A stretch of 64,000 nt of DNA from Alcaligenaceae bacterium CGII-47. Lineage in GTDB: Bacteria; Pseudomonadota; Gammaproteobacteria; Burkholderiales; Burkholderiaceae_B. Below the pieces are notes generated by a model that was given only the letters and a program-made list of their open reading frames with translations, had not been told where the DNA came from and ran no database searches. Each line of letters opens with the position of its first letter. Position 1 is the first letter of the stretch. Below are positions 50,548-60,447 of this stretch, piece after piece. The translations under genes and the position numbers were made by a program. The stretch lies in the NCBI GenBank assembly GCA_019166125.1, contig JAHTBO010000006.1, positions 124,001 to 188,000 on the forward strand. Direction: 5' to 3'.

Positions 50548-52200
50548 TTATTCGGGCTGGGCAAGGACACCTTCCACGGTGATCTGATCAAAATCATCTA
50601 CCCGAATATCCAGACCTATTTGCCAGCGACCTGTCTTGGGGAGTGGCGGTATCGCAGCCTGCCATGTACCATCCGCCAGCCGATGGGCCTCGCGGTGCAG
50701 GGCCTCAATCCCCAGTTGCGGATTGGATAGATTCACGGTAATCGCCTGTGCGGTTATGGTTGACCCGGCAGCGCGGGTGCTTAGCGTGATACGCAGGTCG
50801 CCAGGCTGGTGGGGTGTGCCCGGTTGGTAGTGCAGCATTGCGTGCGCTTTGGGGTTCATGAGTATGACTTCGGTCGGCGCGGATGGGATCGCCGAAGTTG
50901 TCCTGCTGGTATCAGTAGCATGTAGGCTGCGCGGCGGGGGCGTGAAGCGCCATAGTGAGACCAGGCCCAGGATGCAGGCAGCGACGATGATTTCGATGCC
51001 AATCATGCGCCGCAGCCCCCGGCGTGCCGTGGGTTCCCCACCAAGGGCACCCTGGGTATATCGGTAGCGATTTACGGCCGCGAGTGCCAGCAGCAGGGCG
51101 ACTAACGACAGCTTGGCCATCAGCACACGGCCATAGTCCGTGCGCCACAGGTCACTTGGGGCATCGAGCTGTAGCCAGATCAAGGTGGCGCCAGAGAGCA
51201 ATAGCAGGCCGACGACCGGCGTAATCCAGCGTGAAAAGCGTGCCAGGGCGCCAGAGAGCGTTTGGGCATTGGCGTGCAACAGACGAGCCAATGGGATCAG
51301 GGCGCCTAGCCAGGCCGCGATGGCAATGATGTGCAGGGCGACGGCCGCGCGCGCTAAGCTCTGCGGGGGGGCGGTGCTGGCATGCCCGCTATTGGCAAGC
51401 GCTACGCCCAGCAATAAGGTGCTGGCGATGGTGGCCAGCAGGAGCACGCCGCGCCGGTTTGTATCCTGCGCCCGATAGGCTGCCGCCAGCGCCATCGCGG
51501 CAAAGCCCAGCGTGCCGGCGTAGCGCGTATCAAAGGCGGCGCGCCAGGTGTCGGCATGGACAAGACCTCGCCACGGCGCATCCAGGACATCGAGGCCTTG
51601 GAGGGCCAAGCTGATCAGGAGCAAAACCAGCCCGACAGAGATCACGCGCCGTACCCAGTCCTGGCGCGGTGCACCAGGACTGGACGCACGGAATATGGCG
51701 GCACCGGTGCTGGTGATCAGGCAAAGATAGAGCAGCAGGCGGCTTAGCCAGATTGCGACATCACGTAGTGCATGCACTTGCTGCACCTGGGTGTGTGGTG
51801 TGGAACTGCTGGCGCCCAGCGCATAGCTCAGTGCGCCGCCGATGGGGTGCCCATCTGCAGAGACCACGCGCCAGCTCAGCAGATAGCTGCCTTGGGCGGT
51901 GAGGGGGGGCAGGGTGATGATGATGTTTTTATCGGTGCTGTGTACGGGACCGGGCGTGAGGCGCTCGCCCGTAGGGGGGATAAGCGTGAAGGCAATCGGG
52001 CCAACCGGCTCGTTAAACGACAAGGATACGACAGCGGGCGCGCGGCTTAGCGTGGCGCCCTCGACGGGGTCGGATGCCACAAAGGCAGCGTGTCCATAGG
52101 CCATCTGTGCGCAGACCAGCAGCCATCCACATAGCAGAATCCCCATGGCCGAGCGCATGAATTGCGAGCGAGCGTGTAGGGATGCGGTGGCGAGGAGCAT
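50548..52200 (-). CDS. CopC-CopD copper resistance fusion protein with C-terminal extra domain
   Basis: A 550-residue membrane protein. After a signal segment (MGILLCGWLLVCAQMAYGHA), residues about 38-135 are a CopC domain with the N-terminal copper His (HAAF) and the second site DGHPIGG. A CopD domain with eight helices follows (about 150-410; conserved ASTAPPQSLARAAVALHIIA, HRYRY-like NRYRYTQG), and the last 120 residues (NPKAHAMLHYQPGTPHQPGD) form a YtkA-like beta domain. It should bind periplasmic copper and pass it into the cytoplasm. Lies 8 bp downstream of ycnI. Confidence 0.9.
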   Translation of the reverse strand: MLLATASLHARSQFMRSAMGILLCGWLLVCAQMAYGHAAFVASDPVEGATLSRAPAVVSLSFNEPVGPIAFTLIPPTGERLTPGPVHSTDKNIIITLPPLTAQGSYLLSWRVVSADGHPIGGALSYALGASSSTPHTQVQQVHALRDVAIWLSRLLLYLCLITSTGAAIFRASSPGAPRQDWVRRVISVGLVLLLISLALQGLDVLDAPWRGLVHADTWRAAFDTRYAGTLGFAAMALAAAYRAQDTNRRGVLLLATIASTLLLGVALANSGHASTAPPQSLARAAVALHIIAIAAWLGALIPLARLLHANAQTLSGALARFSRWITPVVGLLLLSGATLIWLQLDAPSDLWRTDYGRVLMAKLSLVALLLALAAVNRYRYTQGALGGEPTARRGLRRMIGIEIIVAACILGLVSLWRFTPPPRSLHATDTSRTTSAIPSAPTEVILMNPKAHAMLHYQPGTPHQPGDLRITLSTRAAGSTITAQAITVNLSNPQLGIEALHREAHRLADGTWQAAIPPLPKTGRWQIGLDIRVDDFDQITVEGVLAQPE

Positions 52201-52208
52201 GCGGTGGC

Positions 52209-52736
52209 CTAATGGCTGTGTGCGTGTTGGGCTTTTGGCGCCAGCAGTTTAAGGCCGGGAGCCGGGTTGCTCACGTCTGGCTTGCCCGAGATGTCGATCC
52301 ACCGCTCGACCCCTTGCGCGCACGCCTGCACGATGGGGAAATATAAGGTCTCACCGGCCTTCAGTGCGGTAGTGAGGTAGGCGCGAAACACAAACTCGTC
52401 ATAGTAGGCGTCCGGCAGAGTACCCGCCCAGCTTATTTCCGTCACGCCGGTGGTGATTTTTGCACCATGTAGGGTATAGGTCGCTGCATAGTCGCCTTCG
52501 GTGGTGTCCAGTGTCCACTGCGCCTTGGGCTGGGGCTTGACCGCTACAACGCCTTCGGGGATACGCACGCGGACTTGAGTGGTGGCTGAGCCGTTGCAGC
52601 CATGGGGCACCCGCACAACCGCCTTGTAGTAGCTGCCGATGGTTGCCTCGCCGGTCTCTAGGGTAATGTGTGCCAGGGCGGGCGTTGCCGCTGACAGGGC
52701 AAGAGCGAGCGAGCTGATAAGCAAAAATGACTTCAT
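52209..52736 (-). CDS. YcnI-like copper-binding protein (DUF1775)
   Basis: A 175-residue exported protein. The signal peptide ends at ALA-HITLE, so the mature protein starts with His, the copper ligand shown for YcnI. The DUF1775 domain follows (SYYKAVVRVPHGCNGSATTQ, VRIPEGVVAVKPQPKAQW, YFPIVQACAQGVERWIDISG) and the tail is His-rich (HAHSH). ATG 52736 begins the signal peptide; the longer frame adds no leader features. Operon with the CopC-CopD gene, as in Bacillus ycnI-ycnJ. Confidence 0.93.
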   Translation of the reverse strand: MKSFLLISSLALALSAATPALAHITLETGEATIGSYYKAVVRVPHGCNGSATTQVRVRIPEGVVAVKPQPKAQWTLDTTEGDYAATYTLHGAKITTGVTEISWAGTLPDAYYDEFVFRAYLTTALKAGETLYFPIVQACAQGVERWIDISGKPDVSNPAPGLKLLAPKAQHAHSH

Positions 52737-52841
52737 GGTGTCCTCTGTGAAGGGATTGGGCAGGCGTCCTACTCCGATTGGATGGCTCTTAGGCATCGAG
52801 CGTTTCTGGGGTTAAATCAGAACGGGCATAAACGGGCGCTA

Positions 52842-55769
52842 TTAACCTGAGTTACGTAGGCCGGCGGCGATGCCATTGATCGTCATATGAATGGCACGCT
52901 GGCTGCTGGTTTCCGTTTCATTGCTCTGGCGGCTGCCCGGTTGGCTTGCCCGGTGACGGCGCAGCAGCTCGACTTGCAAGTGATTAAGGGGATCGATATA
53001 GGCAAAGCGCTCGCTTAAGGCGGCGCGCAATTGCTCGTCCTGATCCAGCAGATCATGTCCAGTCACCTTGCGAAATGCATTCAGGGTGCATAAGTACTCG
53101 GCCTCAATCAGGCTAAAAACACGGTTGCGTAAGGCCTTGTCTGGCACCAGTTCAGCGTAGGTGCGACCAATCGCCAGGTCGGTTTTGGCGAGCACCTGTT
53201 CCATATTAGAGAGCAGGGTGCGGAAAAAGGGCCAGTCGCGCGCCATGGTCTGTAGCTCGGCCAGTCGCGCGTCGGTCGATTCAGGGCTGCCGGGACAGCC
53301 TGTCTCGATATAGCGCGATAGCGCTGTCCCCATGCCGTACCAACCGGGCAGGGGCAGGCGGCATTGCGCCCAGGAAAAGCTCCAGGGGATCGCCCGCAGA
53401 TCTTCAATGCGCTGGTTGGCCTTGCGCGAGGCGGGGCGCGAGCCAATATTCAGACCGGCGATCTCGCGGATGGGCGTCGAGGTGAAAAAATAATCGTTAA
53501 AGCCCTCTGTGCCATAGACCAAATCGCGGTAGGTGCTGCGCGCCACCGTTGACATCCACGCCATGGCCTGGCCAAAACGTGTCGTGTTTTTATCCTCAGT
53601 CTGTGTGGCGGACCCTGCAGGCGTCAAGCTTGACTCTAAGGTCGCTGCGACAAATAGTTCCAAATGCCAGCGCCCGACCTCGGCATCCTTATAGCGTCCC
53701 TGGATAATCTCACCCTGTTCGGTCAGCCGAATCTGGCCACTGACGGTGCCTGGTGGTTGCGCGAGGATGGCATCAAAGCTAGAGCCGCCCCCCCGGCCCA
53801 CCGAACCGCCTCGGCCGTGAAATAGCCGCAGACGTGTGCGGTGTTTTTTAAAGACCTGAACCAGTTGGCGTTCAGTCTGGTAGAGCGACCAGTTGGAGGT
53901 CAGGTAGCCGCCGTCCTTATTGCTGTCGGAGTAACCGAGCATGACCTCCTGGATACCGTTCTGAACCTGCCGGACCCGTGCGCCCACCTCGGGCAGACTC
54001 AACCATGCGTCCATGATCTCTGGGCCACGCTCCAAGTCAGGAATTGTCTCGAATAGCGGCACCACCATCAGGCCGGTCTGATGCGTCTGGCTATCGACGG
54101 TCGGTGTGGCGAGGCCGGTCTCTTGTTGCAAGACAAGAACCTCGAGTAAGTCGCTGAGCGTCTCGGTATGTGAGACGATGGATTGGCGGATAGCCGCCTC
54201 ACCAAAGCGCGAGCGGCAGGAGGCCGCCATGCGCAGGATGGCGAGCTCTTTTTCTGTCTCGGCAGAATATCCGGTCCAGGGTGAGACCAGGGGACGCAGT
54301 TCACGTAACTCTTGGCGCAGAATCCGGATACGGGCGGCCTCGTCCAGCTGGGCATAGTTCACGGCCTTGCCATCGAGCGTCACCCGCGCGGTGTGCATCA
54401 ACTCGCTGAGGACCCGCTCGTGCACGTCCGAACTCTGACGCAAATCAACGGTCGCCAAATGAAAGCCAAAAATGCCGATCGCCTGGATCAGGTGAGTCAG
54501 GCGCAAACGCGCAATCAGGCTGCCATGATGGGTGTCGAGTGAATCGGCAATGATGCGTAGATCCTGCTCAAAGGCCCGAGCAGATTCATAGGGTGTCGCG
54601 TCGTAGACCTGACGCCGCGCGAGTTTGCGGCCCGTCAGGCTCAGTCCAGTGGCCGCCAGACGCGCATAGATATGGATAAAGACCCGACGATAGGGCTCAT
54701 CCTCGCGGTGGACAGAGGGGTCCTTGCTTGCCTGTGCGAGCGCGGCGAGTTCGGGGGTGATCTGCATTAATGATTGCGAGACCGAGAGCTCGGTGGCCAG
54801 CGCGTGAACCTCCAGCAAATAATGGCGCAGCGCGTGGGCGCATTGGCGCAGCAGGGCTTGTTCCAGGGTCGTCGCATCTACATTTGGATTGCCGTCGCGA
54901 TCCCCGCCGATCCAGCTTCCCATGGACAGAAAGGGGGGCAGCGCCGTGTTGTCCACGTCAAAGACATTGCGTGCGGGCTTGCGTAGCAAAGCCGCCATAT
55001 CCAGATGGAGCTGGGGGATCGTGCTGAAAAATGTGCTGGTGTAGTAGGTGAGCGCGTTGTCGATTTCATCGAGCACGGTCAGCTTTCGTTGACGCAGCAT
55101 CCGGGTCTGCCAGAGTGCGGCGATCAGCCCCGTTAGACGTTGCTCGATGTGGGCGGACTCTGTCGGGGTCAGGGTCGCATCCAGTTGCCGTAGGTGCCGT
55201 GCGATCTCCTGGTGCAGATCCAGCGTGCTCTTGCGCTGAACCTCGGTCGGGTGTGCGGTGAGGACCGGCACGATGCAAGTCTGTGCCAGATACCGGCTGA
55301 TCTGCCCGCTACGTATGCCGCGTTCCTTGAGCAGATCAATGGCATGCTGCAGACTGCCTGCAGAGGCTGCCGTGCGCGTAAGCACTTGGTTGCGCTGGCG
55401 CCTGGTCTGGTCGCGATCTTCGGCGATATTCGAGAGGTGTAGAAAATAGCTGAAGGCACGCGCTACCGAATTGGACTCCCGGTCGGCTAAGCGTCGGATC
55501 TGTCGTGCCAGAATCTGACCATCGCGATCCTCGCCTTCCCGACGGAATTTGACCGCTGTACGGCGTAATTTTTCAATCACGTCATAGGTCGGTTTACCCT
55601 CGCATTCGCGTATTACCTCGCCCAGTGTTTTGCCCAGTAATCGTATGTCTTGGCGCAGTAGGGATGAGGGGTCGGACAGCGGGACGGGGGCGAGGCTCAC
55701 ATTGGCTCCATCTATTGCTTGAGGCGTGCAGCATTCAGAAACGCTTATGATAAGCGCTTTTGTCTGCAC
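52842..55769 (-). CDS. ppc: phosphoenolpyruvate carboxylase
   Basis: Replenishes oxaloacetate from PEP and bicarbonate. About 975 residues, slightly longer than E. coli (883) through an N-terminal extension; the real start may be a later codon near [11 protein letters not shown]. Catalytic features: His in [13 protein letters not shown] (about residue 174), the glycine-rich [13 protein letters not shown] loop, [16 protein letters not shown], the allosteric and C-terminal region ending in [14 protein letters not shown], whose NG closing residues are conserved. Stands alone on the minus strand between the copper genes and the TonB receptor. Confidence 0.96.
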   Translation of the reverse strand: MQTKALIISVSECCTPQAIDGANVSLAPVPLSDPSSLLRQDIRLLGKTLGEVIRECEGKPTYDVIEKLRRTAVKFRREGEDRDGQILARQIRRLADRESNSVARAFSYFLHLSNIAEDRDQTRRQRNQVLTRTAASAGSLQHAIDLLKERGIRSGQISRYLAQTCIVPVLTAHPTEVQRKSTLDLHQEIARHLRQLDATLTPTESAHIEQRLTGLIAALWQTRMLRQRKLTVLDEIDNALTYYTSTFFSTIPQLHLDMAALLRKPARNVFDVDNTALPPFLSMGSWIGGDRDGNPNVDATTLEQALLRQCAHALRHYLLEVHALATELSVSQSLMQITPELAALAQASKDPSVHREDEPYRRVFIHIYARLAATGLSLTGRKLARRQVYDATPYESARAFEQDLRIIADSLDTHHGSLIARLRLTHLIQAIGIFGFHLATVDLRQSSDVHERVLSELMHTARVTLDGKAVNYAQLDEAARIRILRQELRELRPLVSPWTGYSAETEKELAILRMAASCRSRFGEAAIRQSIVSHTETLSDLLEVLVLQQETGLATPTVDSQTHQTGLMVVPLFETIPDLERGPEIMDAWLSLPEVGARVRQVQNGIQEVMLGYSDSNKDGGYLTSNWSLYQTERQLVQVFKKHRTRLRLFHGRGGSVGRGGGSSFDAILAQPPGTVSGQIRLTEQGEIIQGRYKDAEVGRWHLELFVAATLESSLTPAGSATQTEDKNTTRFGQAMAWMSTVARSTYRDLVYGTEGFNDYFFTSTPIREIAGLNIGSRPASRKANQRIEDLRAIPWSFSWAQCRLPLPGWYGMGTALSRYIETGCPGSPESTDARLAELQTMARDWPFFRTLLSNMEQVLAKTDLAIGRTYAELVPDKALRNRVFSLIEAEYLCTLNAFRKVTGHDLLDQDEQLRAALSERFAYIDPLNHLQVELLRRHRASQPGSRQSNETETSSQRAIHMTINGIAAGLRNSG

Positions 55770-55795
55770 GCCTTAGATGAAACGGGAATATAGGT

Positions 55796-57895
55796 TTAAA
55801 ACTTATAGCTTATCCCCGCCGTGATACTGCGGCCATTTCCAGGAAGAAATGTCGGCGCGCCAGCAGTGGCTGCCTTGCGGATGACAAAGGCACTGGCATA
55901 GGTTTCATCGCTCAGATTATCTGCCTGAATATAGGCATTCCAGTGTTTGTCATGCTGATAATCCAGCTTAAAGCCCAGGATCGCGTAGGCGTCCTGTTGT
56001 GTGCCGGCAATATTGGCATGGTTGGTTTCGGTAGCTGACGGCATCCAGCGCACATTGGGCCCAAAGCGCAAGCCACCGATACGATACAGCAGCTCGGCGC
56101 TGACCAGATCGCGTGGTACGCCGGCGATACGATTGCCTGCGTATTCACCGCCCTTGAATCGAAAATCGCTAAAGGTGTAGGCCATGCGATACTCGAATGC
56201 ACCGGTGCCCGGCGCAGGCAGCGTGCCGTTCAAGCCTAGCTCGATGCCTTGGTGGCGGGTGCCGCCGTCATAGTTGAATACATCGCCCCCGCCACCGAAG
56301 GCGTTGCTCACTGCCATCAGCTCATCGCTGACCTCGCTGCGGTAATAGGTGAGCGACCAATTGGCGGCATAGCGGCCCGTGCCCAAGATGCCATCGCCGC
56401 CGATCTCGAAGGTGGTGGCGCGCTGCACGTCTAGCGTATTGAGCTTGGTCTCGGTTAAGTTGGGGTTCATGGGGCTCTTGACCCCACCGTAGACGATCTC
56501 CCAATAGGTCGGTGCCTCGTTGCTGCGGCTGATATTGGCAAAGAATCGCTGCGTAGCGACGGGTTGCCAGATCAGGCCGATCTTTGGGCTGGCATAGCTC
56601 CAGTCCTGGTTAAGCGTGTCGCCGGTCATATGTTCGCGGGCGTTGCGGATCGCCTGGCTGAATTTGAGATCGCCCGCCAGCGTCCATTGCGGTGCCAAAT
56701 GCCAGGCCAGGCCCAATAAGGCATTGCGATTTTCAGCCTGTAGATCATAGTTGCCAAAGTGCTTTTGGTGGCGACCGTTATCGATATTCACCGAGTAGAA
56801 GTCCCGATCCATATCCGTACGCGCCCAGTCCAGTGCGAAGCGATAGTCCAGTGCATTGAGCTTGCCCGCAAGTTGCCATTGCGCGCCATAAGTCATGCCA
56901 TCGCTTATCGTAGCGACCTGAGGGTCCTGGAATGTATCATCGATATTTTGCGTATAGACGCCAAAGGTCTGATTCAGTGCCTCGGATCCCCAGTAGGTCC
57001 GGTTGGCGAGTCGAAACTGCTTTGAGGTGCGGTGCGGATTGCGCTTGTAGACGTTGACGGGGCCGGGTGGGGTCGCGTCGCCTTGAACCTGGCGGGGGTC
57101 TTGTTCCATCATCGAACGGGAGACGACCGTGGGGATGGTGACATCCAGATCGACATAGGATAAATACGTACGATTTTCAAAGCTATCCCCCTGTACACCA
57201 AAATTGCCTTGCAAGTTGGTGCGCTCGGAGCCCGAGTGATGGCGATATCCGTCGTATTTGTCGTGGGTGACGCTTAGGCGCCCATCCAGATTATCGGACT
57301 GAAAGCCTTTGGCAGCTTGTAGACCCAGCCGTCCAAAGCTGCCGCCCTCCAGGCGCAGCACATCGCTGGCGGTACCGGTCAAAGACTGGAAATCCATTTC
57401 TCCACCCAGTGTCGTGGCTGCTGCAGACCAGGCATTGGCGCCACGGCGGGTGCTGATCAGGCTGCTGTTTCGAGGCTCTAAAAAGCCAATAATGAATGAG
57501 CCATCGGCCTCGTTCAGGGGCAAGTCGTCCTGGAGCAACAGCACGCCGCGGTTGACCGGGTTGCTCTGGATGCCTGAGCCGCGAATATTCAGGCGTGGTT
57601 GATCCAGGCCGCCAAAAAACTCCTGCACGACAAGGCCCGGTTGATAGTTCAACGCATCGTTTAGGGTGGCGAGTCGGCTCTCGTTTTGCGGCTCAATCAG
57701 ATTGGTACCGCCCGGGACATTGTTCAAGCGGGCTTGCTCTGTGGCGATACTCGGCTGAAGGGGGCTGTTGTCGGGCTCGCCGCTGACGGTGATGGTGGGC
57801 AGGCTGCTGACGCTCTGGGCGAGGCTTGAGCCCAGGCCCGCGGCGATGAGCGCAAGGGTCAGGCCTAAGGGTTTGAGGACGAGTGTAGCGGGCAT
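55796..57895 (-). CDS. TonB-dependent outer-membrane receptor
   Basis: A 699-residue receptor: signal peptide (LKPLGLTLALIAAGLGSSLA), plug domain with NDALNYQPGLVV and LNIRGSGIQ, and a 22-strand barrel ending in YKF with terminal Phe. The TonB box cannot be fixed but probably lies near LPTITVSG. Resembles FecA/OprC-type receptors in plug sequence. It is the last gene of a minus-strand cluster with an NMT1-type ABC transporter, 8 bp after the ATPase gene, so receptor and inner-membrane transport are coupled. A Fur-like site in front of the cluster suggests iron control; the ligand is unknown. Confidence 0.92.
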   Translation of the reverse strand: MPATLVLKPLGLTLALIAAGLGSSLAQSVSSLPTITVSGEPDNSPLQPSIATEQARLNNVPGGTNLIEPQNESRLATLNDALNYQPGLVVQEFFGGLDQPRLNIRGSGIQSNPVNRGVLLLQDDLPLNEADGSFIIGFLEPRNSSLISTRRGANAWSAAATTLGGEMDFQSLTGTASDVLRLEGGSFGRLGLQAAKGFQSDNLDGRLSVTHDKYDGYRHHSGSERTNLQGNFGVQGDSFENRTYLSYVDLDVTIPTVVSRSMMEQDPRQVQGDATPPGPVNVYKRNPHRTSKQFRLANRTYWGSEALNQTFGVYTQNIDDTFQDPQVATISDGMTYGAQWQLAGKLNALDYRFALDWARTDMDRDFYSVNIDNGRHQKHFGNYDLQAENRNALLGLAWHLAPQWTLAGDLKFSQAIRNAREHMTGDTLNQDWSYASPKIGLIWQPVATQRFFANISRSNEAPTYWEIVYGGVKSPMNPNLTETKLNTLDVQRATTFEIGGDGILGTGRYAANWSLTYYRSEVSDELMAVSNAFGGGGDVFNYDGGTRHQGIELGLNGTLPAPGTGAFEYRMAYTFSDFRFKGGEYAGNRIAGVPRDLVSAELLYRIGGLRFGPNVRWMPSATETNHANIAGTQQDAYAILGFKLDYQHDKHWNAYIQADNLSDETYASAFVIRKAATAGAPTFLPGNGRSITAGISYKF

Positions 57896-57903
57896 GAGGA
57901 TCC

Positions 57904-58608
57904 TTAGATGATAGAAGGTGAATGAAAACAGGGCTGTAGCAGGCTCGCATTCAACATGTCGGCGGTCGCTGTGCGTGCCGCTGGGTCTGGATCAATCGCC
58001 ACGCTGCGTACCTGCTGCGCACCCACCACCAGGCAGCGGTCCACCATGCGCACCAATTCGTGTGGGTGATGGCTGATGCACAGCAGCGCTGCACCCGTGG
58101 CGCAGGCATGGTCGACGCACAATTGGCTGAGGCTCGCGCGCAGGGCAGGATCCAAGGCGCTGAACGGTTCATCGAGCAGCAGCAGGTCAGGTTCGAGGGC
58201 GAAGGCGCGGGCGATCGAGGCGCGTTGCGCCATGCCACCTGATAGCTCGGCGGGCCAGGCATGTGCTGCCTCGGTAAGCCCCACATGCGTCAGCCAGCGA
58301 TCACGGCGCACACGGATCTCGGCCGGGGCCAGGCCGGCAGCTTGTAGCGCAATATCGATGTTTTGCGCGACGCTACGCCAGGGCAGCAGTCTGGGCTCTT
58401 GAAAAACCATGCGCACGCAACGGAAGGTATTGCGGTAGTGTCCGGCGCTGGGGCGTAGCAGACCGGCTGCAAGTTTAAGCAGCGTGCTCTTGCCTGCACC
58501 GCTTGCGCCAATAATGCCCGTGCGTTCGCCTGGCATGATGCGCAGATCCAGGTTGCGTAATACGACGTGCCGCCCAAAACGTAGTTCGACTTTGTTCAGT
58601 TCAAGCAT
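57904..58608 (-). CDS. ABC transporter ATPase (nitrate/sulfonate/taurine type)
   Basis: A 234-residue ATPase: Walker A GASGAGKST, Q-loop VFQEPRLLPWRS, signature ELSGGMAQRASIARAFAL, Walker B LLLLDEPFSALD and switch His in CISHHPHEL. The VFQEPRLLPW stretch is typical of the NitT/TauT family. ATG 58608 is taken as start; a GTG at 58629 would add 7 residues and has a weaker fit. Overlaps the permease gene by 13 bp. Confidence 0.92.
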   Translation of the reverse strand: MLELNKVELRFGRHVVLRNLDLRIMPGERTGIIGASGAGKSTLLKLAAGLLRPSAGHYRNTFRCVRMVFQEPRLLPWRSVAQNIDIALQAAGLAPAEIRVRRDRWLTHVGLTEAAHAWPAELSGGMAQRASIARAFALEPDLLLLDEPFSALDPALRASLSQLCVDHACATGAALLCISHHPHELVRMVDRCLVVGAQQVRSVAIDPDPAARTATADMLNASLLQPCFHSPSII

Positions 58609-59387
58609 GCTTGGCTGGGCTCCTTCCACTGGGTCAGATGTCGCTGGATCGGTTGCAGCAACAGAAATTCGAGCAGTGCAACCAGACCGAGGATGAGCAG
58701 CACCCAGGCGTAGAGCTGAGCGCTGTCAAAGGTGCTGCGCGCGTTGGCCAAGGCGTAGCCCACGCCGCTCTCGGCGCCCAGTACCTCGGCCATGACAACC
58801 AGACGCACGCCGCCGCATGTGGCAATCAGTAGCGCGGCGGTCAAGGGCGCGGCGAGCGCTGGCAGGTAGATATGACGCAGGCGCAGCCACGGGCTAAAGC
58901 GATAGACATGGCCCATTTCGATCAGTGAGGTATCGATCAATTGCATACCCTTGACGGTGTTGACGTACATGCCGGGTGCCATCATCAGGACGGTAATAAA
59001 GATCACCATGGATGACCCCAGTCCGAACCACAGCATGGCCAGAACAACCACGACGACAGGTGGAATCGCCATCAGCAGCCAGCGCAGGGGCTCTAGCAGG
59101 CCGCGCAGTCTGGCGTTCTGTCCGGCCAACACGCCCAGGACAAAGCCGATGGCACACCCCATGCCCACGCCTGCAGCGATACGTAGCAGGCTGGCGCGGG
59201 CATGGAGCCAGAACTCAGGGTCTTGCACCAGCGTTGTGATTGCGCGCAACGCCTCCATCGGGGTGGCCATGAGCATGGGCCCCATCTGGCGTGCGCTGAT
59301 TTCCCATCCGCCAAGAATGAGCACAACGCCCAGGATGGACCAGCGCCAGGCGGTGCGGGCTGGGAGGGCAAGCTCAGGGGTGGTCAT
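58596..59387 (-). CDS. ABC transporter permease (SsuC/TauC type)
   Basis: A 263-residue inner-membrane permease with six helices. The EAA-like loop that touches the ATPase is in SLIEMGHVYRFSPWLRLRHIYLPALAAPL, and GWEISARQMGP near the start matches NitT/TauT permeases. Overlaps both neighbouring genes by 4-13 bp, forming one operon with receptor, ATPase and binding protein. Confidence 0.92.
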   Translation of the reverse strand: MTTPELALPARTAWRWSILGVVLILGGWEISARQMGPMLMATPMEALRAITTLVQDPEFWLHARASLLRIAAGVGMGCAIGFVLGVLAGQNARLRGLLEPLRWLLMAIPPVVVVVLAMLWFGLGSSMVIFITVLMMAPGMYVNTVKGMQLIDTSLIEMGHVYRFSPWLRLRHIYLPALAAPLTAALLIATCGGVRLVVMAEVLGAESGVGYALANARSTFDSAQLYAWVLLILGLVALLEFLLLQPIQRHLTQWKEPSQACLN

Positions 59388-60418
59388 GATCCGTAGAAAT
59401 CCGTATTAGGAAGGTGTCCGCCTATCGCGTCGGGGTCGTGTTGCTGAATGAGGCGATATAACGATTCAAGGGCGGGGCGTACGGCGCTGGCTGGACGGCT
59501 GTCCAGGCGGGTGACGCGGATTGAGGCCTCGATCGCGTCCGCGGGCAGAAAATTCAGATGTTTGTGTACGATGGCTGCACATTCCGCGGGGTGGGCCGAG
59601 CACCATTGAGCCGAACGCGTATAGGCCTCGTCTACGGCGCGGCTGAGTGCCCGGTCATCGGCCAGATGTGCGTTCACCATAATGCCTGCCTGGGGCAGAT
59701 CCGGACTGTCTGGAAAGGTCTCGCTCCAGGCGGCCTCCAGGCTCTGTACGCGATACAGCGGCGCGCCGCCTTGCTTGATATTTTGAGCCAGCAGCATAGA
59801 GACTGCTGGCTCAACCAACAAGGCGTTCTCGGCCTGGCCTGTGAGGATCAGCGCCATTGCGTCCTGGGCATCGCGGGTGTGGCGTCGTTGCACGGCACGT
59901 GTCCCAGTAAGACCGCGCGCTTCGGTGAGCCGGTCGAGCAAAATAGAGGGCAGGTCGCGCTGGAAGGTGCTGACCAGGGTACGGCCTGCCAGGTCCGAGA
60001 CGCTGCGCACCTCCGGATTGCGGCTGATAAACCACAAAATTCCCCATACCGAGACATTTAGCAGGCGCACGGGTGAGCCGCGATTAGCCATGATCGCGGG
60101 GAGATTGACGGGCGTTGCGCTGAAGTCGATTTCCTTTTTAGCTAAAAGGACACGTAACTGATCCGGATTTTTCCAGTGGCGGAACTCCAGTGTGCCCACC
60201 AGACCGTGCAAAGCCTGGGTCTCTACCATATGGATCAAAGGGAAGCTTACCGCCGCGCTGGGCCCCGCCAGGATGATCTTGTCGTAGGTGCTGCTTGCCT
60301 GGGCGGGCAATAGAATTAGGGTGGCGGCCAGACTGGCAATGAAGCACAAGAGCCGGTGGCGGTATGATGGCGTGATGAGTGTGGTCATTTTCGTAATGAG
60401 AATAGTTATCAGTCGCAT
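59384..60418 (-). CDS. ABC transporter substrate-binding protein (NMT1/SsuA-like)
   Basis: A 344-residue periplasmic binding protein of the NMT1-like fold: signal peptide (LLCFIASLAATLILLPAQA), then DKIILAGPSAAVSFPLIHMVE and repeated ligand-hinge regions (LAKKEIDFSATPVNLPAIMANRG, ALLVEPAVSMLLAQNIKQGG). ATG 60418 has a good GGTGAG site but places a Fur-like sequence inside the first codons; ATG 60388 would put the box upstream but lacks a ribosome site. Family ligands include sulfonates, nitrate, thiamine precursors and metal complexes; presence of a TonB receptor points to a large or chelated ligand. Confidence 0.88.
   Translation of the reverse strand: MRLITILITKMTTLITPSYRHRLLCFIASLAATLILLPAQASSTYDKIILAGPSAAVSFPLIHMVETQALHGLVGTLEFRHWKNPDQLRVLLAKKEIDFSATPVNLPAIMANRGSPVRLLNVSVWGILWFISRNPEVRSVSDLAGRTLVSTFQRDLPSILLDRLTEARGLTGTRAVQRRHTRDAQDAMALILTGQAENALLVEPAVSMLLAQNIKQGGAPLYRVQSLEAAWSETFPDSPDLPQAGIMVNAHLADDRALSRAVDEAYTRSAQWCSAHPAECAAIVHKHLNFLPADAIEASIRVTRLDSRPASAVRPALESLYRLIQQHDPDAIGGHLPNTDFYGS
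60394..60410. promoter_or_regulatory. Fur-box-like sequence
   Basis: TAATGAGAATAGTTATC matches the Fur consensus GATAATGATAATCATTATC at 14 of 17 overlapping positions. It lies within the first codons of the binding-protein gene if ATG 60418 is used, and 38 bp from the start of the divergent Crp-type gene. Repression of the uptake cluster by iron-loaded Fur is the simplest reading. Confidence 0.55.
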
Positions 60419-60430
60419 ATGCTCTCACCA

Positions 60431-60446
60431 GTATACCTAGGTAGAC
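60431..60446. promoter_or_regulatory. near-perfect palindrome between divergent genes
   Basis: GTATACCT-AGGTAGAC, arms matching at 7 of 8 positions, directly before the Crp-type gene start (ATG 60448) and 12 bp upstream of the binding-protein start. It is not an FNR/Dnr site (TTGAT-N4-ATCAA). The binding protein is unknown. Confidence 0.4.
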
Positions 60447-60447
60447 A

